Shown here one piece after another: positions 1 through 9,602 of a DNA stretch of 64,000 nt. Location of the stretch: assembly GCF_030445035.2 (NCBI RefSeq), contig NC_080688.1, positions 65,815,449-65,879,448 of the forward strand, in the 5' to 3' direction. The DNA comes from Dasypus novemcinctus. Lineage: Eukaryota; Chordata; Mammalia; Cingulata; Dasypodidae. Both the position numbers and the translations under genes were made by a program. The number at the start of each line of letters is the position of its first letter. The first letter of the stretch is position 1. The notes beneath the pieces are model-generated. The model was not told the origin of the DNA. It did not search any database and was given only the letters and a program-made list of their open reading frames with translations.

Positions 1-428
1 AAACCATTGGCAAAAGCCCATGAATAAGTGTACAAACATACCACCGTCTATTTCTTTTCCAAGCAAAATGAACAACAGGTGCACTGCCTGAAGTTCTGCC
101 CACTAGGGGGATTTGCCCTCACCATTGTCCTTCAGGGATGTCCCAGAAACAGGCTGCAGTGCTGCAGCTGTCCACTTTCGGGGTGGTACCTGCATACTGT
201 GCAGAATCATCGGTAAACCAGAGAAAACAAGTTTTCTCTTCCTCAGTCAATTGACTGTAAGGGACTCCCCAAGAAGCCAAAGCTGTGGGCTGGGAAAGAA
301 AAGGTAAACATGACAGGGGTGGTGACCATGAACATTTGGGCTACTTCCTTATGTAACTTACTTGTGCCTTCAGGACCTGCTCGAACCCTATCTTGTATAT
401 ACCACTTCCACATTATTATGGAGTGCTG

Positions 429-845
429 CTATGCATGCCCAACTTTATGGTTTGGTGGGTCAGACAATACCCAGCTCATGATAGGCAACTCACGTCTCAT
501 GGTAACTTGATGGCCCGTGGTTAAGCGTTCAGTCTCCACTAAGGCCAAGTAGCAGGTCAAAAGCTGTTTTTCAAAAGGGGAATAGTTATCTACAGAGGAT
601 GGCAGGGCTTTGCTCCAAAATCCTAAGGGTCTGCATTGTGATTCTCCTATAGGGGCCTGCCAAAGGCTCCAGACAGCATCTTTGTTTGCCTCTGAAACTT
701 CCAGCACCATTGGATCAGCTGGATCATATGGCCCAAGTGGTAGTGCAGCTTGCACAGCAGCCTGGGCCTGATGTAGAGCCTCTTCTTGTTCCAGTCCCCA
801 ATCAAAACTAGCAGATTTTCTGTTAAAAGGGCCAGAGTAGCACAC
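429..845 (-). pseudogene. ERV reverse transcriptase connection fragment
   Basis: This 138-codon minus-strand frame continues the ERV pol gene after the stop and frameshift at 1042-846. It resembles the thumb/connection segment of retroviral RT, including the conserved stretch with a W-S-K-A-L core. Beyond 429 the RNase H segment continues with a T-D-D-S-A motif (minus strand, about 193-222), where the family usually has T-D-G-S-A. It is a fossil, not an expressed gene. Confidence 0.75.
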
Positions 846-1041
846 TCAAATGAGGAAACTGTTGTCTCCAAAATCCAAAGAGATCAACTAGGCATTGTGC
901 CTCTTTCTTGGTTGTAGGAGGGGCCAGATGCAACAGCTTATCCTTCATTTTAGAAGGGATATCTCAACATGCCACACACCACTGGACACCTAGAAATATG
1001 CTTGAGGTGGAAGGACCTTGTGTTTTAGTTGGATTCATCTC

Positions 1042-2325
1042 CTATCCTCTCGCACACAAATGCCTTACTAATAAGTCTAGAGTCTTTGCTACTTCTTGCT
1101 CACTAGGTCCTATCAACATGACATCATCAATATAATGGATCAGTGTGAGGTCTTGTGGGAGGGAGAGATGATCAAGATCCATGTGGGCAATATTATAACA
1201 TAGGGCTGGAGAGTTGTTATACACCTGAGGCAGGACAGTGAAGGTATACTGCTGGGCTTGCCAGCTGAAAGCAAACTGTTTCTGGTGGTCTTTACTAATC
1301 ACAATTGAGAAAAAAGCATTTACCAAATCAACAGCTGCATACCAGGTACCAGGGGATGTGTTGATTTGCTCAAGAAATGATACCACATCTGGGACAGCTG
1401 CTGCAATTGGAGTCATCACCTGGTTAAGTTTATAATAATCTACTGCTATCCTCCAAGATCCATCTGTTTTCAGTACAGGCCAAATAGGAGAGTGGAATGG
1501 GGATGTGGTGGGAATCACCACCCCTGCATCCTTCAAATCCTTGATGGTGGCACTAATTTCTGCAATCCCTCCAGGAATCTGGTATTGCTTTTGGTTTACT
1601 ATTTTGCTAGGTAGAGGCAGTTCTAGTGGCTTCCACTTAACCTTTCCATCCATAATAGCCCTCACTCCAGAAGCCAGGGATCCAATGTGGGGATTCTGCC
1701 AGTTATTGAGTATGTCTATTCTAATTATGCTTTCTGGAACTGGGGAAATAACCACAGAATGGGTCTGGGGACCCACTGGGCCAACTGAGAGATGGATCTG
1801 AGCTAAAACTCCATTAATCACCTGACTCCATAAGGCCCTACTCTGACTGTGGGCCACAGTGACGTGTGGGTCTCCTGGAATTAATGTCACTTCTGAGCCA
1901 GGGTCTAATAATCCCTGAAATGTCTGATCATTTCCTTTTCCCCAATGCACAGTTACTCTGGTACAAGGCAGTCGATCTCCTTGGGGAAAGGTGGGAGGAA
2001 GATTAAGAGTATAAATTTTGGGCAGTTTAACAGGATCCTTTAACAGGCCTCCTCCACATTCAAGGGGCTCTGGGTCTCTACACTGTCTCAAGTCTGGGAA
2101 TTGATCAAGGGGCCATGATTCTCTGCATCTGTAATTTGAGTTAGGGTTTTGTTCACTCAACTTAGAATTCTTCTGTTTATAGAGATCCAGAAGAAATTTA
2201 GTAGACTGTCCATCTATTTCACTGCTAGGTACCCCATGATGCATTAGCCAACGCCATAACTCTACATGACTCAGACTGTTTTGGGTGCTTTTTTGAATCT
2301 GCCTTTCATTGTGGTAGCCATGCAC
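1042..2325 (-). pseudogene. ERV protease-reverse transcriptase fragment
   Basis: A 427-codon open stretch in a decayed ERV pol gene. The N-terminal part looks like the end of gag. A retroviral aspartic protease core follows, in which the usual D-T/S-G triad reads D-P-G (1897-1905). The palm of reverse transcriptase comes next, with the catalytic YIDD box at 1123-1134. A stop ends the frame at 1042, before the thumb and connection, which resume in another frame at 845. The altered protease triad and the stop make it non-functional. The length of the surviving frame is notable for an ancient element. Confidence 0.85.
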
Positions 2326-2490
2326 ACCTTGACTTTGGCGATTAACTGCCTATACTTGACTTTTACCAGACCAACATCCGATCATCCCCATAATGTTTAA
2401 GGATTCTAATTCCATCACAGCCCTCCCTACAGTAATATCTAGACTACAGAGAAGAGCAACCACATAGCACTTTAGAGAAAAATTTATTCC

Positions 2491-2835
2491 TCAACATTCG
2501 GTTAAAGGTGAGTCCTCTGGATATTCCTGGTGTGAGTGGGCAGCTCTCAAATGGTAAATCCATTCTAGCATTCCAATTGTCCTAAGCCTTTGAATTCCCT
2601 CTTCTATTGTATACCAGAGCAAATTGGGCATCTCAACGTCAGACATGCTAGGCCATCTTTTGGTCCATGTTTCCGTCAGCAACCCAAACAAACTGTTAGA
2701 GCCCTTTCTAACCCCTCGAGCTGCAGCGTTGAATCCAGAATTTCTGCTTAGTGGGCCTATGTCAATAAATTCAGCCTGATCCAACTTTACATTCCTTCCA
2801 CCATTATCCCATACCCTTAGTATCCATTCCCACAC
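2491..2835 (-). pseudogene. ERV gag (capsid-like) fragment
   Basis: A 114-codon minus-strand frame between the proline-rich gag region and pol of the same provirus. The helix-rich, tryptophan-containing composition and the position fit a retroviral capsid segment. I recognise no other domain. It ends about 165 bp before the pol-containing frame starts. Confidence 0.6.
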
Positions 2836-3654
2836 ATATGCCCCTGATTTCTCTCTCTATAAGTTGGAAAAACTCATGCAGTTCTTTCTGAGTATACTTC
2901 CTTATGGGTCACACTTTGTATTACACCTTTGGGGGCTTGTTGTGATTTTAGTCTAGTAATAGGTCTGGAAGAAGAGAGGTGGTGGAGATGGGTAAGGAGA
3001 AGGATTAGACATGCCTTGCAAGCTACTGACCTCAGGGCATTCCCTTGCATTTTTTTCTGGTGAGACAGGATTAATCTCTTCAGGCAGGGGTTGGAAGGCA
3101 GTTTCCTCAGGGTAGACTGGAGTCTCAGCAGTGCATGTCAGAATTTGGCTGGTATTTCCCTCGGGGCTGGGAGGAGGTCCAGACTCCCTGGGGCAGCTGG
3201 AGGCTGGATGATACAAGGTTGACAAGGTCTGGACAGGGCAGGCCATTGCAGGCTTATCTGGTAAAGTCTCAGCAGAATTCAGGGTTCCAATATCTCCACC
3301 AATATTATCATCATCCCATATGTCTCCATCCCAATTCTCTGGATTCTACTCTTTTCCTATCATTGTCTTCACTTTAACTGCAGAAACCCTGCAGGGTTGA
3401 GATTTTAGTTTCCTTTGTAACTCTGCTACTTGCACAATGAGAATCTGAGTTTGGTTCTCAGATATTTCAAGCCTTTGTCTTCAGGAGACAAGATTTTCTT
3501 TCAGAGCACACATAGAAACTTTCACATCATTCATGTGTTGTTTAAATTTCAAATTTGAAGACTTTACCTCATCTCTTTCTTTTGTAACAGTATCCAGAGT
3601 ATCTAGAAGGAGCCATCCAACATCATTAGACCGTTTGACTCCACAAAACTCTGT

Positions 3655-3891
3655 TCAGGTGTTGAAAACACTCTCACCCAGATCCTTGCTTCTTATAAGC
3701 ATGGTAGTAGCGGAATCCAGTGATGATATTTTGTGTATCTCGACTGCCAACTCACACCAAGGACTGTTAGCAGCCTCTTCATTTTTGGAAAGGAAGTCAT
3801 CAGTACCCTTGAGTCCAATTAGAGTAGAAAGCCAATTACAAAACTCCCAGAACCACCTCAGATACCCCATGTTTAAGACTCTGTTCTTCAA
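3655..3891 (-). pseudogene. ERV gag 5' (matrix-like) fragment
   Basis: A 78-codon minus-strand frame starting just downstream of the primer binding site, which is where gag begins in a provirus. It is interrupted before the proline-rich segment at 3246-2953. The assignment is positional plus general resemblance to ERV gag starts. Confidence 0.5.
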
Positions 3892-3894
3892 GAA

Positions 3895-3909
3895 CCACTC
3901 CCGGTACCA
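3895..3909 (-). other. Retroviral primer binding site, tRNA-Leu type
   Basis: On the minus strand this reads TGGTACCGGGAGTGG, three bases after the LTR end. It is complementary to the 3' end of a tRNA-Leu (UAA type, from memory) with about one mismatch in 15. A leucine primer fits ERVL elements. Confidence 0.65.
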
Positions 3910-3912
3910 AGC

Positions 3913-4369
3913 TGTATTAGTCAGGGTTCTCTAGGGAAACAGAATCAACAAGAGATATCTGTCAATAGTATGCGATTTTATCAGAGTCTCTCATGTGACC
4001 ATGGTGATGCACAAGTCCAGGCTGCAGTCAGGCTGCAACCAGGGGCTCCAAAGAAAGTCAAATGAAGGCTCCTAATGAGTTCTGGGAGATGTTGGCTGTT
4101 CAAGACGAGCTGTAAAATTCTCATTCAATGTTGGAATCACTTCCTCGTTTAAGGCATTCAACTGATTGGATAAAACGTCACTCAATGCTGAGGGCAATCT
4201 CCCTGACTGATGTAATTGTAATCAGCTATCTCTGATTTACCATTGCAGTAAAGTCAATGGTGACTAAAGTCCATGCATGCCCTTGTATTACAGTTAGCCC
4301 AGTGCCTGCTTGACCAAACAACTGGGCACAGTTACCTGGATGAATTGACACAGTAGCCTAACCATCACA
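3913..4369 (-). mobile_element. 5' LTR of the ERVL-like provirus
   Basis: On the minus strand this 457-bp block begins TGTGATGGTTAG and ends CTAATACA, giving the TG...CA ends of an LTR. It abuts the primer binding site and gag, so it is the 5' LTR. Its partner lies beyond the left edge, so the target duplication cannot be checked. The first and last 30 bases resemble widespread ERVL-type LTRs. Confidence 0.75.
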
Positions 4370-4376
4370 CCACCCC

Positions 4377-4500
4377 CCATGGTTGTTTGCACTTGCTGTC
4401 TTCTCTTTGTGTTTGTTCATTGTGTGCTCAAGAACCAAACAAGGAATCTCCCCTGTGGAAGGGAGGCACCCAATAGCTTGAGCCACCTGCACTCCCCTGA
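4377..4500 (-). mobile_element. DAS-type SINE fragment
   Basis: Diverged minus-strand piece of the armadillo tRNA-headed SINE. It keeps the degenerate head ('gcttgagccacctgcactccc' type, read in reverse) right beside the ERVL LTR. No target duplication seen. Confidence 0.55.
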
Positions 4501-4523
4501 AACTTTTTAAGAAGTCTGTTTTG

Positions 4524-4935
4524 TTTTTTAATATTTATTTATTTCTCCCCACCCATTGTCTGCTCTGTGTCCATTCACTGTGTGTTCTTCAATGTTTGCT
4601 TGCCTTCTCCTTAGGCGGCTCCAGGAACCGATCCTGGGACCTTCCAGGGTGGGAGAGAGGCACTCAATCTCTTGTGCCATCTCAGCTGCCTGGTCAGCTG
4701 TGTCTCTCATTGTCTCTTCTCTGTGTCTCTTTTTGTTGTGTCATCTTGCTGTGCCAGCTCTCTGTGCAGGCCAGCACTCCTGCATGGGGCAGCACTCCAC
4801 TTGGGACAGATCTCTGCATGAGCCAACTCTCCACATCAGCCAGCTTGCCTTCACCAAGAGGTCTTAGGCATCGAACCCTTGACATCCTATATGGTAGACT
4901 GGAGCCCAATTGCTTGAGCCATATCTGCTTCCTAA
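4524..4935 (-). mobile_element. DAS-type SINE (older subfamily)
   Basis: Reverse-oriented copy: T-rich tail on the left, then the 'gtctgctctgtgtccattcactgtg' region shared by all copies here, and the tRNA-like head at the right end. It is more diverged than the copies at 33.6, 35.0 and 37.7 kb. Three overlapping short reading frames in it are shadows. Confidence 0.75.
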
Positions 4936-5286
4936 GAAGTCTGTTTTAACTTGTTAAACTTAGTGTTCACATATTTATTCCCTACAACTCATAGTAACAT
5001 CCCAGTGGCACACATTGGGAAATGCCGTTCTAGCTTATTCCTTTTGGATGAAGTGTTGGTGTTGATATAAACTTCAGCAGTAGGAGGCCCAGACCTTTGA
5101 ATTTATCACAGGAAGAGCCAGGCCACTTCATCCCCTGCTTATCACCCCAACTTAGGGGTTGGATAAGCAGAGAGATGCCACTCCCTTGATGGAGGTTTGG
5201 TATTTGCTCTTTAAACTTTTGCAGGCTGCAATTAACTGAGGGGGTCCAAGTGTCAGCCAAGAGTTGGGACTTAAGGTCCTTCCATT

Positions 5287-5490
5287 CTTTAAGGCAGGGA
5301 TTCTTAACCTTTTTTGTTCACAGACCCCTTTGCCAGTCAGGTGAAAACCATGGATCCCTTACTAAGTCCACACTATACTGTGTATTATAATATTTAATAA
5401 ATAGATCACACCCACACCAACACTTCCCCACAAAAATGTTTTTTTGAATTTCAATTCAAGTTTACAGACCCCTTGTTAAGAACTTGTGCT
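5287..5490. mobile_element. hAT-like non-autonomous DNA transposon
   Basis: About 200 bp with imperfect inverted ends: GATTCTTAAC on the left and GTTAAGAACTTG on the right. The internal sequence matches a second copy at 26520-26959. Family name not assigned. Confidence 0.6.
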
Positions 5491-5799
5491 TTGAGGCTTC
5501 TCAAATCCCATCTCAACCCAGTTGTCTTTCCTAACAATTTGATTCATTTACATTTTTCCCTCATCTCTGAACTTGGAAAACATAGTTTGAATAACCAGTG
5601 TATTTAGTTATATTTTCCATTTCTTTTGGGTTTCTTACAGTACCTAGCATAATGCTGGGTATTTAATAAATGTCTGAAGGGGTCCAGTTTATGCTAGTTT
5701 TTAAAAAACCAGTAGTATGACATCATTCCAGGCCTTCTATTAAGTCCAGTCTTCCCAGCTCTCTACCATCTTTGCTAATTTTGAACCGGGGGGCGAGGG

Positions 5800-5990
5800 G
5801 CGCATGGGAAAAGCACTGATCTTGGACTCAGAAAGCTGGATTTGTATCTCATCTCTACCTTTTCACCAGCTGTGTTAATCTTGAGCAAGTCAGTTAGCCT
5901 TGCTGGGCCTGGGTTTCATTATCTGTGAGATGTTTGTACTAAATGAGCTCTAAGATTCATTATAATCCTAACATTCTGGATGGAGGGCAT
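5800..5990 (+). repeat. MIR SINE
   Basis: Matches the MIR core and 3' half in sense orientation ('gcaagtcagttagccttgc', then a 'cattatctgtgagatg'-type stretch). This is an ancient mammalian repeat. Confidence 0.7.
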
Positions 5991-5999
5991 TGTCCCATA

Positions 6000-6270
6000 C
6001 CGCAGTCACTAGCTACATGTGACTACTGAGTATTTGAAATGTGGCTTGTATTATACAGATGGAGTTTCAAAATCTTAGTATGAAAAAAGAACAAATATCT
6101 CAATAATTGTTTGTATTTACTACATGTTGAAATGATAATGTTTATATATTGGGTTAAATGAAATATATTATTAAAATTAACTTTTTCTTTCTTTTTACGT
6201 TAAAAATGTGGCTACTAGAAAACTTACAATTACATATGTGGCTCATATTTCTGTTAGGCAGTGGTGGTCT
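6000..6270. repeat. Mammalian-wide DNA transposon fossil
   Basis: The two ends are partly complementary ('ctagctacatgtga' against 'ttacatatgtggct'), with an AT-rich middle. The pattern is that of a short non-autonomous mammalian DNA transposon. Family not named with certainty. Confidence 0.5.
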
Positions 6271-7607
6271 ATATATCTGGTAAATTCTATGTACTGGCGT
6301 TTTGGTATTTTTAGCTTTCTACATTGTGAGAACAGGGATGGCCTCCTGAACATTCCTTGGGGTGCTCAGCCTCAGTGTTTTATCCCTAGTAGCTACTCAA
6401 TAAGCCTTTGGTGACTAAGGTGAGTTCTCAGTTGTAAGCAAAAGAGATGGTCTCTGGCTAATTTATGCAGGGAGAAACTCATTAAAAGGATATTGGGTAG
6501 CAATCAGAATCCCAACAGGGCGGGGGAACCAGGCTTGGAGGATGCATCAGGCAGACAGCAATGCACCCAAACCCCACTACAGACTAGTCTGGTGGAGACC
6601 CCACAACTGCCCAAGAACCAGAGCCAGCTGCCCCTGCTGCTGCCCCATTGGCAGAGTCCAGTCAGTCCTTGCTTCTAGCCTCACCAGCTTCCAGTTCAGA
6701 GTTTGACTAGCAGAGTTGGTTGGGAATTCTAGCTTCAAGGGAGACTAGGAAGGCTAGTGTTTGACTTTTTAGCTTCTCTAGTGGAAAAATGGGTTCCTCT
6801 CATCAGACGGGATTCATTCCCCCAGCATAGGAAGGGTCTTCCCATGATAGGCTGCCAAAAACAATGACCAGTGTTGGTCAGACCTTGAAAATTTGACTCC
6901 ACCCCAAATTGGAATTTCTGCCGAAATTCCTTAGCTGGGAATTCCTCCACACAGGAGAGCCTCTTCATGGTTCTTCCAGTTTAACAGTTGATCCTATACA
7001 TTATTCTAACGCTGTGATTGAAATTTCATTATGTTCTTTGAGAGATCTCAGGCAATATTACAATGCAGAGACACAGGTGAGCACTCTAACCAAGGAGCTA
7101 TAAAGCCTAAATGTGTTCAAGGCCTTGGCAGTTTATTAAAAATGCATGTTACTATTGTTGGATCTGGGTTGCTTTTTTTTCCATCCAGACAGGATAATGG
7201 ACTTTATAGGAATACCTAGTTTCCTTCGGGGACCTCATCTGTGACTCAGGTCCTCAAGATACTCCCTCTACATTACATCCAGTTGGCCAGGGATTTGAGT
7301 AGCTCGGAATGGAGAAGGAATTTATGTATCCCCTTATCCACTACCTCAGGCTTCTGAAGAGATGACACAAAGCTGCCAAGAGCTCATATTTAGAGATCTG
7401 TTGGCCAAAGGGAATCTAGGACAGGAAAACCTGGTGGCTGTGTTATTTCCTTTGCAGCCTGTCCCCCTGCCTCAGTTTTTCCATATATAAAATGGAAACA
7501 CCGGACTAATGTCTATATAATTCACCAACGGAGAGGGTAAGGAGGACGGAAGCAGCAGATCTGGGGACATTTACCACCACTTATTATAAAGTAGATTGAG
7601 GTGTCTT

Positions 7608-7815
7608 TTAAATTTTTTTTGAGGTACCAGGGTTGGGAATTGAACCTGGGACTCAACCACTGAGGCAATTGGCTTCCCTGAGTTGGTTTTTTTGTTTGTT
7701 TAGCTTGTGGTTTTGTTTTGTTTTGTTTTGTTTTCAGAAGGCACCGGGAACCAAACCGGCACCTCCCATGTGAGAGGCGGGCACTCGACCGCTTGCACAA
7801 CATCCTATTCCCAAG
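7608..7815 (-). mobile_element. DAS-type SINE, two head-like modules
   Basis: Two successive reverse-oriented degenerate tRNA-like heads (about 7620-7675 and 7735-7812) separated by a (TTTTG)n tract. The arrangement recurs at 41.4-41.7 kb, so it is likely a distinct subfamily rather than two insertions. Confidence 0.6.
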
Positions 7816-7939
7816 TACATTGCATTTTACTCTCAAAACATAAAGCCAGAATTATTGCACTCCGCTGGCAGCTGGAGTAACAAAGGCAACCAGGCTAGGT
7901 TGGAACAGGACCTGCCCGCTCTGGACTGGTTTCCCCACA

Positions 7940-9260
7940 CAGGTCTCTCAAGCTCCCCGGTGCCGCAGTATAGGGTTACTGGCGGTCGAAGGGTGCCGCC
8001 TCGCCCTGCCAGGTTTCGCTACCTAGGAACAGGTGGGAGTGGCGGCGCACTGCCGGGTCGCGGTGCCGTCTACCTCCCCCGGCCCCCTCAGGGTCCCCGA
8101 GAGCTGTTGAGACAGAACCAGTCCCCTGGTCGCCCAGGCCTCCGCCCGGGCTTCCCGGAGCTGCACGCAGACTCCCGGTCCCGCCCCCGGGGCCGAAGAT
8201 GGGACCCGGGGGAGGAGCTGGGCCACGGATCCTGGAGGGAGAGGAGTGAAAAAGTGATGGGAGGAGAGAGGAAGAAAGTGCTTAATTCCAATCGATGGCC
8301 AGTTACTGCGCGACTCGGCGCTGACCACGCGTCTTAGCCCCCCCCCCCCCCCCCCCCGCCCCCCGTCTCCGCTCCAAGCTGGGTCCAGAGTTCCCTCTAG
8401 GGAGTGTCGTCTTGTGCCCCTCCAGTCCTCCGGTCCCAGGGTGAGAGGGAGCTAACCACGTGCCGGACACCGGCTTTAATACATTTTATCTTTTAATTTC
8501 CCCCACACCCCCAAACGGCAGGAGCTGTTATCCGTGCACCCCCACCCCACTGCGGCTGAGGAAACAGGCTGGTAGAAGTGCGGTGGCTGGTCTGCAGTCT
8601 GGCAGCTGGTGAGTGGCGGCGAGCGTTCGGGTGCCCTGAAGTCCTGGCTGCGCCCCACGGCACCCCAGCGCTGTCCTGCGCTCTTCCCACCACTGTCTGC
8701 GCCTGGCTCTGCTTGGACCCGACACCTGTCGCGGGCCTCACAGGGCGGGAGGGAGGTGAGAAGACCAAGTGACCAGGTGGCTGTCCCCATCCGGACTCGC
8801 GGCTCGGGGCGCGGAGAGGTCGTTCCATGTGCGCGAGTCGCTTTGCCTTTTGTAGGGCACGACCTGCGTCCCTGTGTAGGGGCACAGGGTTTCGGAGAAC
8901 TGACCCCGTCCGGACAGCAGAGGAGAACGGAGGGTGCGAGGGTCCGGGAGGCGACTTTAGGAGGAAGCGGGGTGGCGGGAGACCCGAGGGGCCGGAGCGC
9001 GAGCGCTGGTGGCTGCGCGTGCGGAGCGTCCACGCGGTGGGTGTGCGGCGCTTTCATTCAAACTTTGGGAAGTCTCGGTTCGGGCGTCAGCGAAGGTGTG
9101 GGCCAATCAGAATCCAGGGACGGGAATAAATTATGCAAATCGCCATCTGGCGATGGGTCAGATGACTCCGATACTTTAAAAAACTACCTCGCTGCGAGCT
9201 CCCGGTGTGACAGCGCCAGCTCTGGCTTCCCGGGAGGCGCGGGCTGAGCTCGGGCAGACT
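7940..9260. promoter_or_regulatory. LIPG: CpG island over the LIPG promoter
   Basis: CpG dinucleotides are dense from about 7970 to 8340 and from 8590 to 9260 and sparse on either side. A 20-base C run sits at 8338-8357. The GC-rich long frames here (for example 8609-9247) have no family resemblance and are composition artefacts. Confidence 0.7.
9100..9210 (+). promoter_or_regulatory. LIPG: LIPG core promoter: CCAAT box, octamer, TATA-like element
   Basis: A CCAAT box with NF-Y-like context (GGCCAATCAG, 9101-9110) is followed by a perfect POU octamer ATGCAAAT (9133-9140) and a TATA-like TTTAAAAAA (9175-9183). The spacing predicts transcription starting near 9205. That leaves a 5' UTR of about 300 nt, with no upstream ATG before the LIPG start. 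Start position and factor binding are inferences. Confidence 0.55.
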
Positions 9261-9505
9261 TGGATCAAGCCCTTTCACACTCCCGCTCCCCGCCCCGCTC
9301 AGTTCAGCAAAGTTTTCCTTTTGCACCTTCCTCTACCTTTTCGCCCTCCTCCTTGAGCTGTCTGGCCCACCACCCTCAGGTGGAGAGACGGCTGCCCGCT
9401 TGTGTCCTACCAGCTTGGACTGCTGGAACCCCCGAGAGGCGGCCTTTTGGATTTTGCTTTTGCTTTTTAATTCCTCTTTCAGGGGAGGGGGCGTGGCGGG
9501 GAAGG
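9205..9505 (+). other. LIPG: LIPG 5' UTR (predicted)
   Basis: Lies between the predicted transcription start and the initiator ATG. It is rich in pyrimidine runs and contains no ATG, so translation should begin at 9506. The start context (A at -3) is favourable. The 5' boundary is estimated from the TATA-like element. Confidence 0.5.
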
Positions 9506-9602
9506 ATGAGAATCTCCGTTCCCCTGCTCTGCCTCTGGAGTGTCTTTTGTGGCTTTGCGGCGGGAAGCTCCGCAAGGGATGGTCCAGAGGGACAGCTGCA
9601 AG
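9506..9602 (+). CDS. LIPG: LIPG exon 1: signal peptide and mature N-terminus
   Basis: Codes residues 1-32 plus one base. A start Met, Arg, a hydrophobic core (V-P-L-L-C-L-W) and small residues (F-A-A-G-S) form a typical signal peptide, with cleavage expected near residue 20. The donor is G|GTAACG at 9603. No upstream ATG exists in the predicted leader, so this start is unambiguous. Confidence 0.95.

Larger units (their letters stand above)
1..3894 (-). mobile_element. ERVL-like provirus, internal region (gag-pro-pol, broken, cut by window edge)
   Basis: Read on the minus strand, this is the internal part of an old endogenous retrovirus that continues off the left edge. In order from the right come a gag start-like region (3891-3655), a proline-rich stretch (3246-2953), a capsid-like stretch (2835-2491), protease with reverse transcriptase (2325-1042), the RT connection region (845-429) and RNase H (about 428-1). 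Stops and frameshifts separate the blocks, so no complete Gag or Pol can be made. The ERVL (class III) assignment rests on the tRNA-Leu-like primer site beside the LTR and on general resemblance; class is an inference. The env side lies outside the window. Confidence 0.8.
4940..7600. other. Gene-free stretch upstream of LIPG
   Basis: Holds an hAT-like fossil (5287-5490), a MIR (5800-5990) and a second DNA-transposon-like fossil (6000-6270). From 6280 to 7600 I see no recognisable gene or repeat, only short ORFs without family resemblance. Upstream enhancers of LIPG could lie here but nothing in the sequence marks them. Confidence 0.6.

Noticed and set aside
8476..9057. A 193-codon minus-strand frame upstream of LIPG
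   Set aside because: Same GC-rich composition effect; no domain, no splice structure, and no matching promoter on that strand.
8609..9247. A 212-codon open frame across the LIPG promoter
   Set aside because: It lies in a CpG island where stop codons are rare by composition, other frames are also open, it overlaps the core promoter and it resembles no protein.
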